In this document: in pieces, positions 1 through 5,790 of the stretch | Layout: each line of letters starts with the position of its first letter | Numbering within the stretch: the first letter of the stretch is position 1 | Translations under genes and position numbers: made by a program | Assembly (NCBI GenBank): GCA_050694275.1 | Contig: JBOGXF010000011.1 | Location: forward strand, 1-7,275 | Reading direction: 5' to 3' | Length of the DNA: 7,275 nucleotides | From: JBOGXF01 sp050694275 | GTDB taxonomy: Bacteria > Actinomycetota > CADDZG01 > WHSQ01 | The notes under the pieces: model-generated | Told to the model about the DNA's origin: nothing | Seen by the model: only the letters and a program-made list of their open reading frames with translations | The model's database searches: none

Positions 1-125
1 AAGCGGGCATCGGAGGGAAGCGCGGCGCCGCACGCGGCGCACCCACCCGCTAATGAAGCCCCGCAGCTCGGGCAGTACCGAGCCGACTCGAGATATGGCT
101 CACCGCAGCCAGGGCAGCCTCCCAT
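1..125 (-). CDS. N-terminal fragment of a zinc-ribbon protein, cut by the left window edge
   Basis: Reading the minus strand from ATG at 125-123 gives 41 complete codons with no stop before the window ends. The residues contain three CxxC pairs: Cys4/Cys7 (CPGC), Cys18/Cys21 (CPSC) and Cys29/Cys32 (CAAC), each followed by Gly. The fragment RYCPSCGASL is typical of zinc-ribbon modules that bind one Zn per two CxxC knuckles. The pattern implies one complete ribbon and the first half of a second; the next codon begins TT (Phe or Leu), and families of this type usually continue with a fourth CxxC. Such double ribbons often sit at the N-terminus of larger proteins, including class III adenylate/guanylate cyclases with an ATPase module, but the rest of this protein is not visible, so its function is open. 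The gene starts 39 nt after the pcrA stop on the same strand. No Shine-Dalgarno is seen; TATGCT lies 6 nt before the ATG. A TTG two codons upstream (131-129) is an alternative start. Confidence 0.78.
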   Translation of the reverse strand, partial: MGGCPGCGEPYLESARYCPSCGASLAGGCAACGAALPSDAR

Positions 126-131
126 CGACAA

Positions 132-137
132 AGCATA
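132..137 (-). promoter_or_regulatory. Candidate -10 box for a leaderless zinc-ribbon transcript
   Basis: The minus strand reads TATGCT, then 6 nt, then the ATG of the zinc-ribbon gene. It fits the TANNNT form of actinobacterial -10 elements, at a spacing that would place the transcript start at or next to the ATG. No convincing -35 is visible. The gene could instead be read through from pcrA, since no terminator is seen in the 39-nt gap. Confidence 0.35.
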
Positions 138-164
138 GGAGCCTGCTCTTAGAAGGGGAAGGGG

Positions 165-2303
165 CTACGACGCCGGCTTCATGGGGGCGAGGGTCAGGTC
201 GAGGCGCTTGTCGCCGGCGTCGGGGAAGTGCACGGTCGCCTCGAGCCCGAGCGAGGAGCGCGCGATCTCGACGATCGTGCCGCGGCCGAAGCGGTCGTGC
301 ACCACCTCCTGGCCCACTTTGTAGACGGAGGGATCCTGTATCGCGCGGCCGATGCGTCCTCCCAGCCCCGGTTTGGGCGCGGCGGCCTGGCTGACGAGGT
401 CGTCGGGGATCTCGGCGAGAAAGCGCGACGGCGGATTGTAGTTGGTCCCGCCCCACAGGCTGCGCGACCACGCGTTGAGCAGATAGACGCGCTTGCGGGC
501 GCGCGTGATGCCGACGTAGCACAGCCGGCGCTCCTCCTCGAGCTGCTCGGGCTCGCCGAGGCTTCTGATGTGGGGAAACACCCCCTCCTCGACCCCGACG
601 ATGAACACGATGTCGAACTCGAGCCCCTTGGCGTTGTGGAGGGTCATGAACGTCACGCCCGCCTCCTCGCCCGCCTGCTCGTCGGTGTCGGTGATGAGCG
701 CGACCCGCTCGAGGAACCCCGCGAGGCTCGGCTGCTCGGCGAACTCCTCGTACTCGCGCGCAACGCCGGCGAGCTCCTTGAGGTTCTCCTGCCGGGACAG
801 CGCCTCGAAGGTGCGCTCGGCGGTGAGCTCGTGCATGTAGCCCGAGATGTCCCACGTCAGCTCGACGATGTCCGCGATCGGGGTGTCGCCTGCGGACTCG
901 GTGCGGATCTGCTCGAACAGCCGCGCCATCTCGAGCGCTCCCCCGCGCGCCCTCCTGGGGAGGTTGGGAACCTCCTCGGCGCGCGCGAGGGCATCGCCCA
1001 GACCGATGTCGTGCTCGCGCGCGAACGCGCTCAGGCGCCCGAGTGAGGTGTCGCCGATGCCGCGCCGAGGCGCCTGCGCGGCGCGTTCGATGGCGACCGA
1101 GTCCTGCGGGTTCATGGCGCCGCGCAGCCACGCCATGATGTCCTTGATCTCTTTGCGCTCGTAGAAGCCGACCCCGCCGACGATCTTGTAGGGGACCTCG
1201 ACGCGCGAAAACACCTCTTCGAGGACGCGCGACTGCGCGTTGGTTCTGTAGAAGACGGTCATGTCGCCGAGGGCGATCCCCTGGTCGGCGAGGCGCTGTG
1301 CCTCGGCCGCGACCCACGCCGCCTCGTCGTGCTCGTTCTGGGCCTGGTAGCGGACGATCGGCTCGCCGGTCTCGGCCTCGGTCCACAGCTCCTTGGGCTT
1401 ACGCATGAGGTTGTGCTCGATGATCGAGTTGGCGGCGTCGAGGATCCGCCGGGTCGAGCGATAGTTCTGCTCGAGGGTCACGGTGCGCGCGTCGGGCCAG
1501 TCGCGCTCAAAGTCGAGGAGATTCTTGATCGTCGCCCCCCGGAACGCGTAGATGCCCTGATCGACGTCGCCTACGACGAAGATGTTGCGGTGTTTGTTCG
1601 CGATCAGAGTCGCCCAGCGCGCCTGCGCGTGGTTGGTGTCCTGGAACTCGTCGATCAGCACGTGGACGAAGCGGCTCTGGTAATGGGAGAGCGCGTCGGG
1701 GAACCGGTCGAAGACCTCGACGCAGCGCATGATGAGGTCGTCGAAGTCGAACGCTCCCGCGGCCTGAAGCCTGCGCTCGTACTCGACGTAGACGTCGGCG
1801 ATCGTGTGCTCCCACGGGTTCGACGCGAAGTCCTTGTAGAGGCCGGCGTCGACCAGTTTGTTCTTGGCGTCGGAGATCTCCGCCTTGACGGCCCTGGGCG
1901 GGACCCGCTTGGGATCGATGTCGAGCTCCTTGAGGCACAGCTTGATGAGGCGCTCGGAGTCGGCCGAGTCGTAGATCGAGAAAGACGACGTGACCCCGAG
2001 CCGGGGCGCCTCGCGGCGCAGCATCTTGACGCACGCGGAATGGAAGGTCGAGACCCACATCGCCTCGCCCACCGATCCGACGAGCTCGACGACCCGCCGC
2101 TTCATCTCGTTGGCCGCCTTGTTGGTGAAGGTGATCGCGAGGATCGAGAACGGCGACGCCCCCGTTTCGATGAGATGGGCGATGCGGTAAGTGAGGACCC
2201 GGGTCTTGCCCGAGCCGGCTCCCGCGACGACGAGCACGGGGCCGGCGGGGTGGGTGACCGCGGCGCGCTGGTCGGGGTTGAGGTCATCGAGGTAGGTGGG
2301 CAT
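165..2303 (-). CDS. pcrA: ATP-dependent DNA helicase, PcrA/UvrD family (superfamily 1)
   Basis: A complete 712-residue 3'-to-5' DNA helicase, close to the usual 700-780 for PcrA/UvrD. These enzymes act in nucleotide excision repair, displace RecA and clear replication conflicts in the cytoplasm. Motifs in order (numbered from ATG 2303): Q motif LNPDQRAAVTHP at about 8-19, Walker A GAGSGKT 28-34, motif Ia TFTNKAANEM 58-67, motif II DEFQD 218-222, motif III GDVDQGIYAFRGA 245-257, motif IV QNYRST 279-284, motif V TLHNAKGLEF 554-563 and motif VI YVGITRARKRVYL 596-608. The C-terminal 50 residues (YKVGQEVVHDRFGRGTI onward) are the Tudor-like RNA-polymerase-binding tail of PcrA. An in-frame TTG at 2312 would add three residues. 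ATG 2303 is preferred because a GATAAT box ends 8 nt before it, suggesting a leaderless transcript, and the TTG would overlap that box. Motif III has Gly where Ser is usual (DQSIY). The gene is divergent from the small plus-strand gene at 2399. UvrD1 or UvrD would be equally acceptable names. Confidence 0.97.
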   Translation of the reverse strand: MPTYLDDLNPDQRAAVTHPAGPVLVVAGAGSGKTRVLTYRIAHLIETGASPFSILAITFTNKAANEMKRRVVELVGSVGEAMWVSTFHSACVKMLRREAPRLGVTSSFSIYDSADSERLIKLCLKELDIDPKRVPPRAVKAEISDAKNKLVDAGLYKDFASNPWEHTIADVYVEYERRLQAAGAFDFDDLIMRCVEVFDRFPDALSHYQSRFVHVLIDEFQDTNHAQARWATLIANKHRNIFVVGDVDQGIYAFRGATIKNLLDFERDWPDARTVTLEQNYRSTRRILDAANSIIEHNLMRKPKELWTEAETGEPIVRYQAQNEHDEAAWVAAEAQRLADQGIALGDMTVFYRTNAQSRVLEEVFSRVEVPYKIVGGVGFYERKEIKDIMAWLRGAMNPQDSVAIERAAQAPRRGIGDTSLGRLSAFAREHDIGLGDALARAEEVPNLPRRARGGALEMARLFEQIRTESAGDTPIADIVELTWDISGYMHELTAERTFEALSRQENLKELAGVAREYEEFAEQPSLAGFLERVALITDTDEQAGEEAGVTFMTLHNAKGLEFDIVFIVGVEEGVFPHIRSLGEPEQLEEERRLCYVGITRARKRVYLLNAWSRSLWGGTNYNPPSRFLAEIPDDLVSQAAAPKPGLGGRIGRAIQDPSVYKVGQEVVHDRFGRGTIVEIARSSLGLEATVHFPDAGDKRLDLTLAPMKPAS

Positions 2304-2311
2304 GTTCTTCA

Positions 2312-2317
2312 ATTATC
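2312..2317 (-). promoter_or_regulatory. Candidate -10 box for pcrA
   Basis: The minus strand reads GATAAT (five of six matches to TATAAT), followed by 8 nt and then ATG 2303. This spacing suggests that transcription begins at or within a base or two of the start codon. No good -35 hexamer stands 16-18 nt upstream. The box overlaps the alternative TTG start at 2312-2310, which argues against that start. Confidence 0.4.
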
Positions 2318-2349
2318 CGGGCCGCATACGCCATTCGAGGCCCGTTCGC

Positions 2350-2365
2350 TGTGATCCGCGTCACT
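2350..2365. promoter_or_regulatory. CRP/FNR-family operator-like palindrome
   Basis: The sequence is TGTGATCCGCGTCACT: the half-site TGTGA, a 6-nt spacer and TCACT. It matches nine of the ten specified bases of the CRP consensus TGTGA-N6-TCACA, which actinobacterial CRP/GlxR proteins share. It lies in the 95-nt gap between divergent pcrA and the small coiled-coil gene. Its centre (2357.5) is 41.5 bp upstream of ATG 2399 and 54.5 bp upstream of the pcrA ATG. If the small gene is leaderless, the site sits at the class II activator position. That it is used, and which CRP/FNR relative would bind, are inferences. Confidence 0.5.
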
Positions 2366-2386
2366 ACGGGGCGTATTTCCCCGAAT

Positions 2387-2392
2387 TACGAT
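2387..2392 (+). promoter_or_regulatory. Candidate -10 box for the small coiled-coil gene
   Basis: TACGAT fits TANNNT and is followed by exactly 6 nt and then ATG 2399, the arrangement of a leaderless actinobacterial start. No Shine-Dalgarno lies between the box and the ATG. The place where a -35 element would stand is close to the right half of the CRP-like palindrome, as expected for an activator-dependent promoter with a poor -35. Confidence 0.4.
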
Positions 2393-2398
2393 GGTTCC

Positions 2399-2650
2399 AT
2401 GACCGCCGGAGAGATCGTCATCACGATCTTCATCGCCTTCGTCTCGACCGGCTTCGGAGCGATGTTCTGGCGACGCTCAGCCGAGCTTCATGAAGACAAT
2501 AAGGCCCTAAGGGCGGAGATGAACGCCCGGTTCGCCCAGGTTGACGGCCGGTTCGGGGAGGTCGGTGATCGCTTGGCCGCACTCCAGTCCGATCTCACCC
2601 ACGTCGCGCTCGCGGTCGGTGCAAAGCTGCCCAGAGCCGAAGGCGAATAA
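2399..2650 (+). CDS. Small single-pass membrane protein with heptad-repeat coiled coil, function unknown
   Basis: An 83-residue protein and the only plus-strand gene in the window. Residues 5-23 (EIVITIFIAFVSTGFGAMF) form one hydrophobic membrane segment, followed by Trp-Arg-Arg; by the positive-inside rule the C-terminal part should be cytoplasmic. Residues about 28-66 are charged, helix-forming and heptad-patterned, with three back-to-back sevens beginning RFAQVDG, RFGEVGD and RLAALQS. Similar small anchor-plus-coiled-coil proteins are common in bacteria and mostly uncharacterised; I cannot assign a function. The reading frame extends upstream to a GTG at 2351, but those 16 residues look non-native and would overlap the CRP-like site, so ATG 2399 is chosen. 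It is divergent from pcrA and converges on guaA with 16 nt between stop codons. The membrane and coiled-coil pattern argues that it is a real gene rather than a chance open frame. Confidence 0.75.
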   Translation: MTAGEIVITIFIAFVSTGFGAMFWRRSAELHEDNKALRAEMNARFAQVDGRFGEVGDRLAALQSDLTHVALAVGAKLPRAEGE

Positions 2651-2666
2651 CGCCGGTTGCGGGTCT

Positions 2667-4211
2667 CTACTCCCATTCGATCGTGCCGGGAGGCTTCGAG
2701 GTGACGTCGTAGACGACGCGATTTATCCCCGGGACCTCGTTGACGATGCGGCTTGAGATTCTCTCCAGCAGGTCGTAGGGCAAACGCGCCCAGTCGGCCG
2801 TCATCGCGTCCTCGCTCGTGACGGCGCGCAAGACGATCGGATAACCATAGGTGCGTTCGTCGCCCATCACCCCGACGCTGCGCACCGCCGGGAGCACCGC
2901 AAAGCTCTGCCATATCTCCTTGAGCAGGCCCGCCTTCTTGACCTCCTCGAGGACGATCTGGTCGGCGGCGCGCAGCAATTCGAGTCGTTCGGGGGTGACG
3001 TCGCCCACGATCCGCACGGCGAGACCGGGGCCGGGAAACGGCTGGCGCCACACGATCTCCTCGGTCAAGCCGAGCTCCTCGCCGACCCTGCGGACCTCGT
3101 CCTTGAACAGGTTCCGCAGGGGCTCGATGAGCATCAAAGTCATGTCCTCGGGCAGCCCGCCGACGTTGTGGTGACTCTTGATCTTGGCCGCGTCCTTGGT
3201 GCCGGACTCGATCACGTCCGGGTAGAGAGTGCCCTGTACCAGAAAGCGCGCGTCCTCGAGCTCGTCTCGGGCGATCTCCTCGAACACGCGGATGAACGTC
3301 TCGCCGATGATCTTGCGTTTGCCCTCCGGGTCCGTGACCCCCGCGAGACGGTCGAGGAACCGGTCGGCCGCCTTCACGTGAACGAGATCGATCTTGAGAT
3401 GGCGGCGAAACGTCTCGACGACCTGCTCGGCCTCGCCCGCACGCAAGAGCCCGTGATCGACGAACACGCACGTGAGCTGATTCCCGACCGCGTGGTGCAC
3501 GAGCGCGGCCGCGACCGACGAATCGACTCCGCCGGAGAGCGCGCAGACCACCCGCTCGGTCCCGACGGTGCTCCTGATCTGCTCTGCAGCCGTTTCGATG
3601 ATCGAGGTCATCGTCCACGAGGGCAGCAGATCGCACGCGTTATAGAGGAAGTTCTTCAGGAGATCGAGGCCGCGCGGGGTGTGAGAGACCTCGGGATGGA
3701 ACTGGATGCCGTAGAGGCCGCGCTCGGGTGATTCGAACGCGGCGACCGGCGATGCGGCGGTCGACGCGGTTTGAAAGAACCCCTCCGGGGGCCGGGTGAC
3801 CGCATCGTTGTGGCTCATCCACACGACCTGTTCCGTCGGAAGCTCATCGAAAAGCAACGAGGCGGTCGGCTCGACCCCGAGGTCGGTCTTGCCGAACTCC
3901 GCGACGCCGGTGCGGGCGACCTCGCCCCCCAGGGCTTTGGCCATGACCTGTTGCCCGTAGCAGATCCCGAGCACCGGGATTCCGAGCTCGAAGAGCCGCG
4001 CGTCCACTTCCGGGGCGCCGGGCTGGTAGACGGACTTCGGCCCCCCCGACAGGACGACCCCCGCCGGCCTGCGGGCCGCGATCTCGTTCACCGGCGTGTC
4101 GTGCGGCACGATCTCGGAGTAGACGTGGCACTCGCGCACCCGGCGGGCGATGAGCTGGGCATACTGCGCGCCGTAGTCGACGACCAGGACGGTGGGGAGA
4201 TCCTGCGGCAT
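2667..4211 (-). CDS. guaA: GMP synthase (glutamine-hydrolysing)
   Basis: A complete 514-residue GuaA, the normal length, which converts XMP, ATP and glutamine to GMP in the last step of de novo guanylate synthesis. The N-terminal class I glutamine amidotransferase domain (about 7-190) has DYGAQY 12-17, the nucleophile Cys84 in GICYGQQ and the other triad residues His172 and Glu174 in FHPEVSHT. The ATP-pyrophosphatase domain has the P-loop SGGVDSS 226-232, followed by VDHGLLR. The C-terminal dimerisation/XMP-binding domain holds QGTLYPDVIES, KSHHNVGGLP, RQPFPGPGLA and the typical end KPPGTIEWE. All key residues are present. ATG 4211 lies 8 nt after the stop of the upstream methyltransferase gene, so the two are probably co-transcribed. 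No clear Shine-Dalgarno is seen; translation may be coupled. A TAACCT hexamer, overlapping the previous stop codon, stands 5 nt before the ATG. Confidence 0.99.
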   Translation of the reverse strand: MPQDLPTVLVVDYGAQYAQLIARRVRECHVYSEIVPHDTPVNEIAARRPAGVVLSGGPKSVYQPGAPEVDARLFELGIPVLGICYGQQVMAKALGGEVARTGVAEFGKTDLGVEPTASLLFDELPTEQVVWMSHNDAVTRPPEGFFQTASTAASPVAAFESPERGLYGIQFHPEVSHTPRGLDLLKNFLYNACDLLPSWTMTSIIETAAEQIRSTVGTERVVCALSGGVDSSVAAALVHHAVGNQLTCVFVDHGLLRAGEAEQVVETFRRHLKIDLVHVKAADRFLDRLAGVTDPEGKRKIIGETFIRVFEEIARDELEDARFLVQGTLYPDVIESGTKDAAKIKSHHNVGGLPEDMTLMLIEPLRNLFKDEVRRVGEELGLTEEIVWRQPFPGPGLAVRIVGDVTPERLELLRAADQIVLEEVKKAGLLKEIWQSFAVLPAVRSVGVMGDERTYGYPIVLRAVTSEDAMTADWARLPYDLLERISSRIVNEVPGINRVVYDVTSKPPGTIEWE

Positions 4212-4219
4212 ACGTCAGG

Positions 4220-5116
4220 TTACCGCGCCGGTTGCGCGCTCCGGCGGGTCTTTCTCGCTTCCACCACGATGCTGAGGCCGTCCTCGTCCGTCGCAATACC
4301 GATGTCCTCGAACCCGGCCCTCGCGCACATGCGCTGCAACTTGCGGCCGAGATCCTCGGAGATCTCCAGCAGCAGCCACCCGCCCGGCTTGAGCCAGCGA
4401 GGCGCTCCGGAGATCGCGTGGCGGACGAGGCCGAGGCCGTCGTCCGACAGGTCGCTCAGGGTAGACAGCGGGTCGTGCTCCTTGACCTCGGACGGAAGAT
4501 CCTCGAGCTCGCCCGGGGACACGTACGGGACGTGTCCCGTGATGAGATCGACCGCCCCGGCGAGCCGATTTGGAAGCGCCCCGTACATGTCGCCCTGGCG
4601 AAAGCTTACGTTCAGGACGCCGAGGCGTCTCGCGTTACGGCGCGCCTGGTCGAGGCCTTCTCTCGAGATGTCCGTCCCCCACACGTCTGCGTCGGGGAAC
4701 TCGTGCGCGATGGCAAGCGCGATCGGGCCCGCGCCGGTGGCGACATCGACGACCGTCGGGCTCCGGCGCCGGCTCAACTTGCGAACGGCTCGCTCGACCG
4801 TCAGCTCGGACGATGGGCGCGGAACGAACGTCCCCGGCCACACCTTGAGATCGAGCCCGTAGAACTCGATCCGTCCGGTCAGAACCGGGCCGGGCTCCCC
4901 GCCGGCGCGCCGGGCCACCAGCGAGAGGTAGCGCTCCCGTATGCGACCTGTGGGTTCGTCGTCGTCGCGCAGATCGTCTCGGCCGACGTCGAGGCAGAAC
5001 GCAAGCAGCTCTTCGGCCTCCGCGCGAAAGTCATGATCCTCGAAGAGATGGCTCGAGTCGCTGAGGACGCGTTCGCCGAGATCCAGCAACTCCTTGATCG
5101 TCCGAGCTTGCCCCAT
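4220..5116 (-). CDS. PrmC/HemK-related SAM-dependent methyltransferase with altered NPPY motif
   Basis: A 298-residue class I SAM methyltransferase with the architecture of protein-(glutamine-N5) methyltransferases. There is a helical N-terminal substrate domain (about 1-90), then the linker GRIEFYGLDLKVWPGTFVPR with PSSE after it (PrmC has IPRPETE), motif I VVDVATGAGPIALAIA 122-137, and the acidic TDIS 148-151 for ribose binding. At the catalytic NPPY position it reads Gly194-His195-Val196-Pro197-Tyr198, so Asn and the first Pro are lost. The following stretch (VSPGELEDLPSEVKEHDP, then DGLGLVRHAI) resembles actinobacterial PrmC-related paralogues of unknown substrate (TIGR03704-like) more than true PrmC, whose substrate is release factors RF1/RF2. 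It may be a separate actinobacterial subfamily, a methyltransferase for another substrate, or inactive on glutamine; the name prmC is therefore withheld. ATG 5116 has no Shine-Dalgarno; TAAGCT lies 9 nt upstream. guaA follows after 8 nt. Confidence 0.85.
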   Translation of the reverse strand: MGQARTIKELLDLGERVLSDSSHLFEDHDFRAEAEELLAFCLDVGRDDLRDDDEPTGRIRERYLSLVARRAGGEPGPVLTGRIEFYGLDLKVWPGTFVPRPSSELTVERAVRKLSRRRSPTVVDVATGAGPIALAIAHEFPDADVWGTDISREGLDQARRNARRLGVLNVSFRQGDMYGALPNRLAGAVDLITGHVPYVSPGELEDLPSEVKEHDPLSTLSDLSDDGLGLVRHAISGAPRWLKPGGWLLLEISEDLGRKLQRMCARAGFEDIGIATDEDGLSIVVEARKTRRSAQPAR

Positions 5117-5125
5117 AGAACGGGC

Positions 5126-5131
5126 AGCTTA
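5126..5131 (-). promoter_or_regulatory. Candidate -10 box for the methyltransferase-guaA pair
   Basis: The minus strand reads TAAGCT (TANNNT form), 9 nt before ATG 5116, in the 54-nt gap after the Lrp-family gene. The overlapping GATAAG (5128-5133) is an alternative register. The gap has no Shine-Dalgarno and no convincing -35, so this is offered as a possible near-leaderless promoter. Read-through from the Lrp-family gene is the alternative. Confidence 0.28.
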
Positions 5132-5170
5132 TCGGGGCGGTGCGTTCCCGAGTAACGCTGGGGTCATCCG

Positions 5171-5674
5171 TCAACTTGCTACGACGGTGGAGGTTTCCGC
5201 CGGAGGTACGGGGACATCGATGGTCGGCTTTTCGAGCTCGGTGGAGAGAACGACCGTTGTGCGGGTACGCGCGACGCCGCGGATTGAGCGGATGCGGCGC
5301 AGAAGCTGTTCGAGATCGCGGTTGGTCGCGGTCCGTACCTTTATCAGATAGCAGTCCTCGCCGACGATCCGATGGAACTCGAGGACGTCGGGCTCCTCAC
5401 AGATGCGGGCGACGATCGGCTCGTCGGCCGCGAACTCATTTCCTTCGGAGAGGGTCACGAGCACGAATGCGATGTGGGACCGGTCGAGGGCGGTGGGATC
5501 GAGAACCGCGCTGTAGCCCGCGATCACGCCGCGCTGCTCGAGCTTTCGCACCCGCTCGTGGACCGCGGGGCCGGAGAGGCTCACTTCCTTGGCGATCTGA
5601 GCGACGGCCGTGCGACCGTCCTCACGGAGCAGACGCAGGATGTGCCGGTCCACTCGATCGAGCTCTGCCGCCAA
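5171..5674 (-). CDS. Lrp/AsnC-family transcriptional regulator
   Basis: A 167-residue feast/famine regulator of normal length. Residues 4-52 form the winged helix-turn-helix (LDRVDRHILRLLREDGR, then VAQIAKEVSLSGPAVHERVRKLEQRGVIAGY, the family signature). A short linker leads to the RAM/AsnC ligand-binding and oligomerisation domain at about 66-146 (HIAFVLVTL, then VLEFHRIVGEDCYLIKVR and RTRTTVVLST). Such proteins form dimers to octamers and usually respond to amino acids; the ligand here cannot be read. Start choice: TTG 5674 has a strong GGAGGAG 6 nt upstream, and the MAAELDRVDRHIL beginning fits the family. It lies between guaB3 and the methyltransferase-guaA pair on the same strand, so guanylate genes or its own promoter are plausible targets, by inference only. 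An AT-rich dyad with a TAGAAT box stands upstream. Confidence 0.95.
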   Translation of the reverse strand: MAAELDRVDRHILRLLREDGRTAVAQIAKEVSLSGPAVHERVRKLEQRGVIAGYSAVLDPTALDRSHIAFVLVTLSEGNEFAADEPIVARICEEPDVLEFHRIVGEDCYLIKVRTATNRDLEQLLRRIRSIRGVARTRTTVVLSTELEKPTIDVPVPPAETSTVVAS

Positions 5675-5680
5675 GGTTCA

Positions 5681-5687
5681 CTCCTCC
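5681..5687 (-). promoter_or_regulatory. Ribosome binding site that fixes the TTG start of the Lrp-family gene
   Basis: The minus strand reads GGAGGAG, then 6 nt, then TTG 5674-5672. This is the strongest Shine-Dalgarno in the window and supports a non-ATG start. Confidence 0.8.
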
Positions 5688-5706
5688 GCCGGGGATCAGA
5701 AGATTA

Positions 5707-5738
5707 AGAAGTAAGGAGGGATTCTACCTTGATTTTCT
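5707..5738 (-). promoter_or_regulatory. AT-rich dyad with -10 box upstream of the Lrp-family gene
   Basis: On the plus strand AGAAGTAAGG (5707-5716) faces CCTTGATTTTCT (5727-5738), an imperfect inverted repeat (AGAA-N2-AAGG against CCTT-N4-TTCT) in an AT-rich island within GC-rich DNA. In its centre the minus strand reads TAGAAT (5721-5726), five of six matches to TATAAT, which would start a transcript about 40 nt before the TTG start. Lrp-family regulators often bind AT-rich dyads and repress their own gene, so autoregulation is plausible. No good -35 hexamer is seen. Confidence 0.4.
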
Positions 5739-5790
5739 TACGCGAGAGAACGCTTTTGCCTACGACAGCGCCTGCGCGAGCGACGTGGCC

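Noticed and set aside
22..40. GCGGCGCCGC palindrome and the GCGGCGC repeat near the left edge
   Set aside because: It falls within the Cys-Ala-Ala-Cys-Gly-Ala-Ala codons of the zinc-ribbon gene and is explained by Ala/Cys codon use.
100..1386. 428-codon minus-strand open frame overlapping pcrA and the zinc-ribbon start
   Set aside because: It lies in another frame of pcrA, with an Arg/Ala/Gly-rich translation and no motif; pcrA and the zinc-ribbon frame explain the DNA.
1329..2354. Long plus-strand open frame antisense to pcrA, and similar ones at 228-1046, 3771-4862 and 5140-6420
   Set aside because: They are antisense shadows of confident genes in high-GC DNA, where stop codons are rare; their translations are rich in Arg, Gly, Asp and Val with no recognisable domain.
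2367..2383. CGGGG-N7-CCCCG inverted repeat between the CRP-like site and the -10 box
   Set aside because: A 5-bp GC stem is expected by chance in such DNA, and no known operator was recognised; it may simply be spacer.
2642..2654. GGCG-AATAA-CGCC hairpin over the stop of the small gene as a bidirectional terminator
   Set aside because: The stem is only 4 bp and no T-run follows on either strand.
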